Source: a beta proteobacterium KB13
GTDB taxonomy: Bacteria; Pseudomonadota; Gammaproteobacteria; Burkholderiales; Methylophilaceae
Length of the DNA: 64,000 nt
Assembly: GCA_000156155.1 (NCBI GenBank)
Contig: DS995299.1
Coordinates: 335,827 to 399,826, forward strand
Direction of reading: 5' to 3'
Shown here: one piece after another, positions 48,807 through 55,380 of the stretch
Position numbering within the stretch: position 1 is the stretch's first letter
Layout of the letters: each line of letters opens with the position of its first letter
The notes under the pieces: generated by a model
Told to the model about the DNA's origin: nothing
Databases searched by the model: none
The model's input: the letters and a program-made list of their open reading frames with translations, nothing else
Translations under genes and position numbers: made by a program

Positions 48807-49209
48807 TAAATCTCAAACAAATTTACCTCCACTCCCTCAAAAAAGATATTTCGCAATCGGTGAGGTAAGTAAGCTGTGTGACGTTAAACCTCATGTCTTA
48901 AGATATTGGGAACAAGAGTTTCCTAATTTGTCTCCGAATACCCGTCGGGGAAATCGAAGATATTACCAACCTGAAGAAGTGCTCCTTATTCGTAAAATAA
49001 GGGAGCTGCTCTACGAAGAGGGGTATACAATTCAGGGAGCAAAACAAAAGTTATCTAACAAACAGTTTGTCAAAGAGACAACGTCACAAGAACAAATACA
49101 AAAGGCTCAGGCGGAACTTCCTTTATCGAATGAGCCATTAAATAGTAATGTTCCTGTTACTAATCTTAAAAATCAATTAGCAGAAATTCTAAAGATACTA
49201 AAAGAATAA
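48784..49209 (+). CDS. MerR-family transcriptional regulator
   Basis: A 141-residue protein with an N-terminal winged-helix domain: [20 protein letters not shown], then [20 protein letters not shown] and [21 protein letters not shown] polar tail with a short coiled helix follows; no metal-binding cysteines are seen. It matches the uncharacterised MerR regulators next to ihfA and tRNA-Pro in many proteobacteria. It overlaps ihfA by 23 bases; a GTG one codon in is also possible. The target is unknown. Confidence 0.9.
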   Translation: MVDLLENNKSQTNLPPLPQKRYFAIGEVSKLCDVKPHVLRYWEQEFPNLSPNTRRGNRRYYQPEEVLLIRKIRELLYEEGYTIQGAKQKLSNKQFVKETTSQEQIQKAQAELPLSNEPLNSNVPVTNLKNQLAEILKILKE

Positions 49210-49210
49210 T

Positions 49211-49287
49211 CGGGGCGTAGCGCAGTCTGGTAGCGCACTTGTATGGGGTGCAAGGGGTCGTGAGTTCGAATCTCACCGTTCCGACCA
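49211..49287 (+). tRNA. tRNA-Pro (GGG)
   Basis: A 77-base cloverleaf with encoded CCA. The acceptor CGGGGCG pairs (with two G-U pairs) with CGTTCCG. The anticodon stem CTTGT/GCAAG encloses loop ATGGGGT with anticodon GGG. The ppk2 Pho box starts 13 bases after it. Confidence 0.93.
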
Positions 49288-49299
49288 AAATTCTCTAAA

Positions 49300-49333
49300 A
49301 TGTCACAATAATGTCATGTTTTATATAAATAAT
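49300..49333 (+). promoter_or_regulatory. Pho box and -10 element of ppk2
   Basis: Two in-phase 11-mers, ATGTCACAATA (49300-49310) and ATGTCATGTTT (49311-49321), are followed after six bases by AATAAT (49328-49333). The ATG at 49338 is only four bases beyond the hexamer, so the transcript would start at or next to the start codon. No ribosome site is visible. Confidence 0.8.
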
Positions 49334-49337
49334 AGAT

Positions 49338-50189
49338 ATGAATAATATTGATAAGCAATTTATGTTTGAATTTAATTTCCATGAGTACGGCAGTATTGAT
49401 GCTAAAGACTACGAGAAGGAAAAAAAATTACACCTTATAGAGTTGGCGAAACTGCAACAGTGGGTGATTAAGAACAAAAAAAAGATTGCCGTGGTCTTTG
49501 AGGGAAGAGATACAGCTGGAAAAACAGGAAGTATCTCCACAATCTCAAAATACCTTATCCCCAAATTTTATCGACTAGTTGCCTTGGGGTATCCTAAACC
49601 TTCAGAATCTAAAAATTGGTTTAAAAGATATGAAAAACATTTGCCGAAAGAAGGCCAAATTGTTTTTTTTGATCGCTCCTGGTACACCCGGGCGCTAGTT
49701 GAAGCAACCATGAACTACTGTTCCAAAAGACAATATGCAAATTTCATGAATAAAGTAGTCGGATGGGAAGAGAAGTTAATTCAATCCGGTACAGAGATCG
49801 TTAAATTTTATCTTTCTATCGATAAAAAAACCCAAGCTAGAAGAACCCAAGAGCGAGTAAATAGCCCTCTAGTCTATTGGAAGATCAGTGATAATGATTT
49901 CAAAATGCTTGAATCCTGGGATGTCTTTACTTTTTATAAACAACAGATGTTTGATAAGACCTCGCATGGATTATCTCCATGGGTTGTAATCAATGCAAAC
50001 AACAAAAGGGTGGCAAGTTTAAATGCATTAAGATACCTTTTGATGCAAATCCCATATGATGGGAAAAATTTACCAAAACCAAAAAAATGGTCTAAGAGTA
50101 TGAATAACTATGAAATCACGCTTAAAGGTCAACACTTTTCCGGATTAACATTCGAACAATATAAGGTACTGAACGATCTAAAAAATTAA
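49338..50189 (+). CDS. ppk2: polyphosphate kinase 2 (PPK2 family)
   Basis: Transfers phosphate between polyphosphate and nucleoside di- or monophosphates. The protein has 283 residues, the one-domain form. The P-loop reads VVFEGRDTAGKTGSISTISK, with Thr-Gly where most family members have Gly-Gly after the Lys. Walker B is FFDRSWYTRALVE, and the lid contains RRTQERVNSPLVYWK. KISDNDFKMLESWDVFTFYK is typical of class I. A Pho box sits directly upstream. Direction of the reaction and nucleotide choice cannot be decided from sequence. It converges on the glycosyltransferase with a four-base overlap. Confidence 0.92.
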   Translation: MNNIDKQFMFEFNFHEYGSIDAKDYEKEKKLHLIELAKLQQWVIKNKKKIAVVFEGRDTAGKTGSISTISKYLIPKFYRLVALGYPKPSESKNWFKRYEKHLPKEGQIVFFDRSWYTRALVEATMNYCSKRQYANFMNKVVGWEEKLIQSGTEIVKFYLSIDKKTQARRTQERVNSPLVYWKISDNDFKMLESWDVFTFYKQQMFDKTSHGLSPWVVINANNKRVASLNALRYLLMQIPYDGKNLPKPKKWSKSMNNYEITLKGQHFSGLTFEQYKVLNDLKN

Positions 50190-51391
50190 TTAGTGATCTC
50201 GTTTGCTGCAAGCAATTTATTATTAGGCTTATCTGCAGAAAAATCGTGAACAACTTCTTCATACAGCACTATTAATTTTTCTGTTTGTGCCACAGAACCC
50301 CATTTTTGTTTAGCCTCTTTTTTTGCTTTCATAGACATTTGCGATAGTTTTTTCTTATTATTTAAAAGTGTGAGGCATGTTTTTGCAAATTTTTTTGGAT
50401 CATCTTTTGCGATTATCGCACCCGGATTATTTTCAAGTATCGACTTCGTGCCATTTTCAGCTAAAGCTACAACAGGTAAACCTTGTGCCATTGCCTCAAT
50501 TAGAACGAGACCTTGTGTTTCTGTTTTGGAGGAAAAAATAAACAAATCAGATGAAGCATAGCAGTTTAAGAGCTCATGGTCTGCTTCCAGATAACCGGTC
50601 AATATGACGGAATGTTCTAAATTCAAATCTTTAATTAATTTTTGAATATGCTCAAAAGCTGGGCCTTCCCCAGTAATTAGAAATTTAATAGATTTATTTT
50701 CCTTTGCGATATATTTGAACGCATGCAACAAAAAGTCTATATTTTTTTCATGTGCGACCCGACCAACAAACAGTAATAATGGGTCAGTTGGTGAGATATT
50801 GTATAACTTTCTGAAAGTATACCGGTCAGTCTTTTTAAAAGATTTATCTGGAAGACCTGTGGGGACGACCTTAATAGGTTTAGTCACACGATAATTTTTT
50901 AAAGTTTCTTTTAGTTGTTCAGATGGGGAAATAATGCCGTTGCAATGGTTACATAAATATTTAGCAATGTTTCTTGAAAGCCATCGTGCAAAACTTTCTG
51001 GAAGTATCGGCATATAAAGATGAAGGTAGTCTTCAAAGGATGTATGGTATGTTTCAACAATCGGTATATTTAAGTTTTTTGCTAACTTCTTACCATAGTA
51101 GTGTGCAATAAACGGAGTCTGAATGTGAATCAAATCAAACTTTTGTTTTTTTATCCATTCTGTTTTTTTATTTAACTCTGACCATGACATTAAATGATCC
51201 TCAGGATCAAAAAAAATTGGTTTAGATTTAATGGTCGTTACTGTCTTATCCATATTTGTTTCATTATAGGATGGACATATTAAATGCACTTCATGGCCTA
51301 ATTTTATTAAATCATTTTTGAACACCTTGATTGAAGTCGACACCCCATTTACCCTGGGAAAGTAAACATCAGATAAGAATAAAATTTTCAT
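50186..51391 (-). CDS. GT4 glycosyltransferase (probable lipid glycosyltransferase)
   Basis: A 401-residue GT-B enzyme. The start at 51391 (MKILFLSDVYFPRVNGVSTS) matches the GT4 N-terminal loop; the frame is open to 51433 but the extra residues lie inside the PAP2 gene. IVETYHTSFEDYLHLYMPIL and LLFVGRVAHEKNIDFLLHAF are typical of MgtA/PimB-like and diacylglycerol glycosyltransferases. The nucleotide-sugar motif is FIFSSKTETQGLVLIEAMAQ. It overlaps the PAP2 gene by 23 bases, so both share the upstream Pho promoter. Context suggests sugar transfer to diacylglycerol or another lipid; sugar and acceptor are not determined. Confidence 0.85.
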   Translation of the reverse strand: MKILFLSDVYFPRVNGVSTSIKVFKNDLIKLGHEVHLICPSYNETNMDKTVTTIKSKPIFFDPEDHLMSWSELNKKTEWIKKQKFDLIHIQTPFIAHYYGKKLAKNLNIPIVETYHTSFEDYLHLYMPILPESFARWLSRNIAKYLCNHCNGIISPSEQLKETLKNYRVTKPIKVVPTGLPDKSFKKTDRYTFRKLYNISPTDPLLLFVGRVAHEKNIDFLLHAFKYIAKENKSIKFLITGEGPAFEHIQKLIKDLNLEHSVILTGYLEADHELLNCYASSDLFIFSSKTETQGLVLIEAMAQGLPVVALAENGTKSILENNPGAIIAKDDPKKFAKTCLTLLNNKKKLSQMSMKAKKEAKQKWGSVAQTEKLIVLYEEVVHDFSADKPNNKLLAANEITN

Positions 51392-51926
51392 AATTTTTGT
51401 AATAAAGAAATAAATTAAAAATGATGTAACCAATCAACCCACCAACAAATACATCTGAGGGATAGTGCATTCCAAGAATCACTCTTGAAAGAGCTATCAG
51501 CATAGTAAAAATAAGTAATATTTCTGAAACAAATGAGAAATAAAAGATTAATATCAGTGAAAAAATCACTGCATGCAATGTATGCCCTGAGGGAAAGCTA
51601 AATTGATCAAGAATTTTTCCTCCTAGGTATATAGATTGGTTTATTTTATAAGGCCTAGGTCGGTTGATTTTTTTCTTAAGTATTCTATAGATTGCTGTGC
51701 CAATCAAACCAAAACTAATCATTTCTATTGAGATAAGAATACCGCTGTCGGATATGAAGGGAATCAAAAAGATTATTAGATACCAGATCTTTCCATTACC
51801 TAACCAACTTATAAAATTAAAGAAGTTTTGTATGTATAGATTTTTAGATAGACGATTAAGTTTTATGCACCAATCAGTGTCTACCTTATTGCATTGATTA
51901 ATAATGGATCTAATAGCTTTTGGCAT
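51369..51926 (-). CDS. PAP2-family membrane phosphatase
   Basis: A 185-residue inner-membrane phosphatase with about five hydrophobic helices. All three PAP2 motifs are present: KKKINRPRP, FSFPSGHTLHAVIFS, and SRVILGMHYPSDVFVGG, with catalytic His residues in the second and third. Such enzymes dephosphorylate phosphatidic acid, phosphatidylglycerol phosphate or undecaprenyl pyrophosphate. Being first in a Pho-controlled operon with a glycosyltransferase, it may produce diacylglycerol for glycolipid synthesis while recovering phosphate; that is inference. Confidence 0.88.
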   Translation of the reverse strand: MPKAIRSIINQCNKVDTDWCIKLNRLSKNLYIQNFFNFISWLGNGKIWYLIIFLIPFISDSGILISIEMISFGLIGTAIYRILKKKINRPRPYKINQSIYLGGKILDQFSFPSGHTLHAVIFSLILIFYFSFVSEILLIFTMLIALSRVILGMHYPSDVFVGGLIGYIIFNLFLYYKNYENFILI

Positions 51927-51932
51927 AATTGT

Positions 51933-51966
51933 AGATTATTTAATGAATGTGAAACTTTTATGACAT
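51933..51966 (-). promoter_or_regulatory. Pho box and -10 element of the PAP2-glycosyltransferase operon
   Basis: On the minus strand the half-sites are ATGTCATAAAA (51966-51956) and GTTTCACATTC (51955-51945). Six bases later is TAATCT (51938-51933), and the PAP2 ATG begins six bases after that. The predicted start therefore coincides with the ATG. Confidence 0.75.
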
Positions 51967-52004
51967 CTTTATTTTTTTTAAAAAATATATTAATTTCGTT
52001 CTCC

Positions 52005-52038
52005 ATGTCACAAAAATGTAATATTTAGATGAAAAAAT
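52005..52038 (+). promoter_or_regulatory. Pho box and -10 element of the 52046 glycosyltransferase
   Basis: Half-sites ATGTCACAAAA (52005-52015) and ATGTAATATTT (52016-52026) are followed after six bases by AAAAAT (52033-52038). A shifted AATAAT (52036-52041) is an alternative -10. The ATG is at 52046, so little or no 5' leader is expected. Confidence 0.75.
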
Positions 52039-52045
52039 AATCAGA

Positions 52046-53029
52046 ATGAATAAGATACTTATTGCTACAGATACATACGAGCAGGTGAATGGTGTATCAA
52101 CTACCTATAAGAATATTTTCAAATGTTCCAAAAAGAAAATAAAAATTATTCATCCTGCGTTGTTTAAATATAAATCCTTTAAAGCTTATCCAGAAATACA
52201 ATTTTGTTTTCAATTCTTAAAAGTATACAAAGCAATTAAAAAATACAGTCCAACACATATTCATATCGCAACAGAAGGCCCTATTGGGCTGGTTGCAAGA
52301 ATCTATTGTAAATTGAATAAACTGGCTTTTACTTCTGCTTACCACACAAGATTCCCAGAATATTTAGAGTCATATTTTGGACATTTCAAAAATATTGCTT
52401 ACATGTATCTAAAATTATTTCATAAGAAATCAAAGATGATCTTTGTCCCAAGTAGGTCTTGTATGGACGATCTAAAAAATTTGGGATTTTCTAAGTTACG
52501 TTTGTGGACTAGAGGAGTATCTGAAGAATTAATTATTAATGCTCCTTATTCAAAAAATAATGGAAAAAAAATTAAAGTATTGTATGTTGGAAGAGTTTCT
52601 AAAGAAAAGAATCTCATAAATCTTTGTGTGTTACATCAATATTTTGACATCACCATAGTTGGTGATGGTCCAATTAAAAACGAACTTGAAAATAGCTATA
52701 AAAATATTAAATTTGTTGGTTATAAATTTGGAAAAGAGCTTGCAAAGTTCTACCATTCGAATGATGTGTTTTGTTTTCCCAGCCTGACTGATACCTTTGG
52801 TATTGTTATCATTGAAGCATTATCGAACGGTCTTCCGGTCGCAGCCTATAATGTTACCGGGCCAAAAGATATTGTCACATCTGGTGTTGATGGATTTCTT
52901 GGATCTAATTTAAAGGAAAATATTGAGCTTGCTTTTAAATTAAATAGAGTAAAAATAAAAAAAGAATCATCCAAAAAATGGTCATGGCAACAATGTCACG
53001 ACATATTAATCTCAGGGTTGACTCATTAA
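52046..53029 (+). CDS. GT4 glycosyltransferase (probable glycolipid synthase)
   Basis: A 327-residue GT-B enzyme, shorter than most GT4 proteins. TDTYEQVNGVSTTYKNIF is the N-terminal loop, THIHIATEGPIGLVARIYCK and FTSAYHTRFPEYLESYFG the acceptor side, and VGRVSKEKNLINL with FPSLTDTFGIVIIEALSNGL the donor site, as in SqdX/SQD2- and alpha-mannosyl-type lipid glycosyltransferases. It is divergent from the PAP2-glycosyltransferase pair across 119 bases that hold two back-to-back Pho boxes. It is a good candidate for the Agt-type enzyme that makes glycosyl-diacylglycerol under phosphate limitation in other marine bacteria, but the sugar is not known. Confidence 0.82.
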   Translation: MNKILIATDTYEQVNGVSTTYKNIFKCSKKKIKIIHPALFKYKSFKAYPEIQFCFQFLKVYKAIKKYSPTHIHIATEGPIGLVARIYCKLNKLAFTSAYHTRFPEYLESYFGHFKNIAYMYLKLFHKKSKMIFVPSRSCMDDLKNLGFSKLRLWTRGVSEELIINAPYSKNNGKKIKVLYVGRVSKEKNLINLCVLHQYFDITIVGDGPIKNELENSYKNIKFVGYKFGKELAKFYHSNDVFCFPSLTDTFGIVIIEALSNGLPVAAYNVTGPKDIVTSGVDGFLGSNLKENIELAFKLNRVKIKKESSKKWSWQQCHDILISGLTH

Positions 53030-53072
53030 AAAAAAGTTTTCAAGATCAATTTCTAATGAGAATCAAGTATTG

Positions 53073-53843
53073 TCATTTTAAAAAATGATTTTTATATCTA
53101 TCTGGTAAGTCATTAAGGTCAAGTAATGTTAAAAAATCAGCTGTTTGAAATTCTGGATCCCATGCAGGCTTTCCAATTATTTTTGCTCCAAGTTTGATAT
53201 AGCCTGTAAGTAGGGGCGGTATAGATGCCTGTTGATTATTAAATAACTTACTCACAGGGAGTGGATTCAAAGGTTTTACTTCATCGATATCAATAAATTG
53301 CTTGTGATCTTTTAGGGATTGATAAATATTAGCTGCATTATGCCCTCCATCTTTTACAGAAACGCTTGAACAACCGATGAGATACCTATAGTTATTGGTC
53401 AACATAAATTTTGCAATCTCTGCCCATAACATCATAATTACGCTACCTGTTCGATATCTTTTATCTATACAGGCTCGGCCAAGCTCAATCATATTGTCTT
53501 TTAAATCTGATAAGGGTCCAATATCAAATTCACTTTCAGTGTATAGAGATCCAAATTCTTTGGCTTTAAATGGAGTAAGCACCCTATAAGTTCCAACGGG
53601 CTTATCACTTAAACTATCCTTAATAATTAGGTGTTCACAGTAATCATCAAGCTTGTCTCGATCAAGTGAACCCTTAATATTAGCCCCTAATTCTTTTTTA
53701 AATATTTTGTACCTTAGTTGCTGAACCCTTTTTAGATCTTTATCTGTTTGAACCCAGTCAGCAATAATCTCTGGCCTAGTTTTTTTCTTTGTTACTTTTA
53801 AGGTAATATCTTGGTTTATTATTTCAGAAGTTAGATTTTTCAT
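53073..53843 (-). CDS. olsB: OlsB-like L-ornithine N-acyltransferase
   Basis: First enzyme of ornithine-lipid synthesis, adding a 3-hydroxyacyl chain to the alpha-amino group of ornithine to form lyso-ornithine lipid. The protein has 256 residues with a GNAT fold: RVQQLRYKIFKKELGA, ELGRACIDKRYRTGSVIMML, LIGCSSVSVKDGG, and the family end GYIKLGAKIIGKPAWDPEF then FLTLLDL. It follows the plcP gene by 16 bases on the same strand, so plcP-olsB is an operon under the 54.6 kb Pho box. Amino-acid specificity (ornithine versus glycine or glutamine) is not proven by sequence. Confidence 0.88.
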   Translation of the reverse strand: MKNLTSEIINQDITLKVTKKKTRPEIIADWVQTDKDLKRVQQLRYKIFKKELGANIKGSLDRDKLDDYCEHLIIKDSLSDKPVGTYRVLTPFKAKEFGSLYTESEFDIGPLSDLKDNMIELGRACIDKRYRTGSVIMMLWAEIAKFMLTNNYRYLIGCSSVSVKDGGHNAANIYQSLKDHKQFIDIDEVKPLNPLPVSKLFNNQQASIPPLLTGYIKLGAKIIGKPAWDPEFQTADFLTLLDLNDLPDRYKNHFLK

Positions 53844-53859
53844 AAAATATCCTTTTTAA

Positions 53860-54597
53860 TTATTTAATTTCTTTCCAATAAACTAATTTCAATTTCCCTT
53901 TTTTGTCTTCAACAAGAGCTGATAGACTTTCCACCCAATCTCCATCGTTGTAGTAGTCAATTCCTTTAATTGTGTCTATTTCTGGGTAATGTATATGACC
54001 ACAGATGACCCCATCACAATTATTTCTGATGGCCTCGTTTACCATAAACAATTTATATTTTTGAATATATTTCTTTACGTTTTTGGATTTCATTTTTACT
54101 TGAGCAGCAAAAGACCAGTGAGGAAGATTTTTTTCATTTCTCCAGTCTGTAATTTTGTTAGAAATTGAAATAAATAAGGTGTATAAAACATCACCTAACA
54201 TATTCATAAAGTTTGAAATATTTCTTACTGAATCAAACTGATCTCCATGAGTTACTAAGATTTTTTTCTTATTTAATGTTTTGTGTATTACTTCTTTTTT
54301 AAAGCTAATTGAAGAAAACTTAATTAAACCAAGAAAGTTTCTTAGAAATGAATCGTGATTACCTGGGACGTATATAATTTTTGTTTTTTTTGATTTTTTT
54401 AGAATAACTCTTAACAGCTGATTGTGTGATTTTGGCCAGTACCATTTTTTATTTAGCTCCCAACCATCAATAATATCTCCAACTAAATAAATTTTATCGG
54501 CAGAATTATGTTTTAGAAAGTTTATGAGATGGTTAACATTGGAAGCCTTTGTTCCAAGATGAATGTCAGAAATCCATATGGACCTATAATAATTCAT
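53860..54597 (-). CDS. plcP: PlcP-like metallophosphoesterase (phospholipase C type)
   Basis: A 245-residue calcineurin-like phosphoesterase. Metal-binding motifs are SDIHLGTKASN, LVGDIIDGWELN, VPGNHDSFLRNFLG, VTHGDQFDS and GHIHYPEIDTI. This is the UDP-2,3-diacylglucosamine hydrolase-like family (COG2908), which includes PlcP, shown in other bacteria to split phospholipids to diacylglycerol plus phospho-headgroup under phosphate starvation. The neighbours olsA, olsB and lipid glycosyltransferases, and its own Pho box, favour PlcP over LpxH. Its ATG (54597-54595) lies inside the candidate Pho box of the divergent olsA. Confidence 0.85.
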   Translation of the reverse strand: MNYYRSIWISDIHLGTKASNVNHLINFLKHNSADKIYLVGDIIDGWELNKKWYWPKSHNQLLRVILKKSKKTKIIYVPGNHDSFLRNFLGLIKFSSISFKKEVIHKTLNKKKILVTHGDQFDSVRNISNFMNMLGDVLYTLFISISNKITDWRNEKNLPHWSFAAQVKMKSKNVKKYIQKYKLFMVNEAIRNNCDGVICGHIHYPEIDTIKGIDYYNDGDWVESLSALVEDKKGKLKLVYWKEIK

Positions 54598-54626
54598 TTT
54601 ATTGTTACAAATTTCATCTGTATGAT
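54591..54626 (+). promoter_or_regulatory. weak candidate Pho box for olsA
   Basis: AATTCATTTTA (54591-54601) and TTGTTACAAAT (54602-54612) are in 11-bp phase; the first is degenerate. TATGAT (54621-54626) follows after eight bases, not six. The site overlaps the plcP start codon. This is the least certain of the Pho candidates. Confidence 0.4.
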
Positions 54627-54658
54627 TCTAAAAAACAAATATGAAAAAAATATGACAA
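54625..54658 (-). promoter_or_regulatory. Pho box and -10 element of plcP-olsB
   Basis: On the minus strand TTGTCATATTT (54658-54648) and TTTTCATATTT (54647-54637) are two near-identical 11-mers. Six bases later is TAGAAT (54630-54625). The plcP ATG follows 27 bases after the hexamer. The upstream half-site overlaps the preferred olsA start codon at 54652. Confidence 0.82.
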
Positions 54659-55380
54659 TTAAAACATTATTAATCTACGTTCAAATCTTGGTTCATATTT
54701 TATTAGGATTGATATGTATTATTTTTTTTCCAATATTAAAAATAAAATACCGAAATAAAGTTATTAAATTTTGGTGTTCAAGTCTATTAAAAATAATCTC
54801 TGTTAGGGTCAGTATAAAAAATTTTAAAGATGTTCGACTGAAGAATGTTTTTTTTATGGCTAACCATATTTCATGGTTAGATATTATCCTTATTAACAGC
54901 ATTAAACCGTCTATTTTTGTTGCAAAGTCATCAGTGAGAAAGTGGCCTATATTTGGGTCGATGGCCAGTGCATGCAATACAATTTTTTTGAATCGAGCAT
55001 CAAGAAATTCAATTGTTGAGGTTACATCTAAAATTAAAAAAAATATTAATACTAATTCAGTATTTATTTTTCCGGAGGGAACATCTACGCTTGGTTTATC
55101 TGTTGGTAAATTTCATAGCAATTTTTTTCAGGTTGCTGTAGATCTTGATAAATCAATTTATCCGGTGTGTATTTGTTATCGAAAAAATAAATTATTTACA
55201 GATATTCCAGGGTATGTTGGCGATGATACCTTAATCGAATCGATCGTTAAGATTGTTAATTCTGGTGGTTTTGAAGCCCGTGTTACATTCTGTAAAAAGA
55301 TATTATCAAAGAAATTAAATAGAAAAGAGTTGGCATTAAAAACTCAGGAAATAATTAAGAGTCATTTAAATCAAGACTGA
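54652..55380 (+). CDS. olsA: OlsA-like lyso-ornithine lipid acyltransferase (PlsC family)
   Basis: Membrane-associated acyltransferase expected to O-acylate lyso-ornithine lipid. From ATG 54652 it has 242 residues: one N-terminal membrane segment (IYVQILVHILLGLICIIFFP), then the PlsC motifs NHISWLDI (HX4D) near residue 75 and FPEGTSTLGLSVGKF near residue 140. In-frame ATGs at 54622 and 54529 give longer forms, but the latter runs into plcP on the other strand and looks spurious. It could be a 1-acylglycerol-3-phosphate acyltransferase; the adjoining olsB favours OlsA. Its 3' end overlaps ppx by 26 bases. Confidence 0.82.
   Translation: MTIKTLLIYVQILVHILLGLICIIFFPILKIKYRNKVIKFWCSSLLKIISVRVSIKNFKDVRLKNVFFMANHISWLDIILINSIKPSIFVAKSSVRKWPIFGSMASACNTIFLNRASRNSIVEVTSKIKKNINTNSVFIFPEGTSTLGLSVGKFHSNFFQVAVDLDKSIYPVCICYRKNKLFTDIPGYVGDDTLIESIVKIVNSGGFEARVTFCKKILSKKLNRKELALKTQEIIKSHLNQD

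Noticed and set aside
54529..54651. Longer N-terminus for the olsA frame from ATG 54529
   Set aside because: It is antisense to the plcP start region and adds unconserved residues before the typical PlsC N-terminal membrane segment. ATG 54622 remains possible but lies inside the predicted -10 region.
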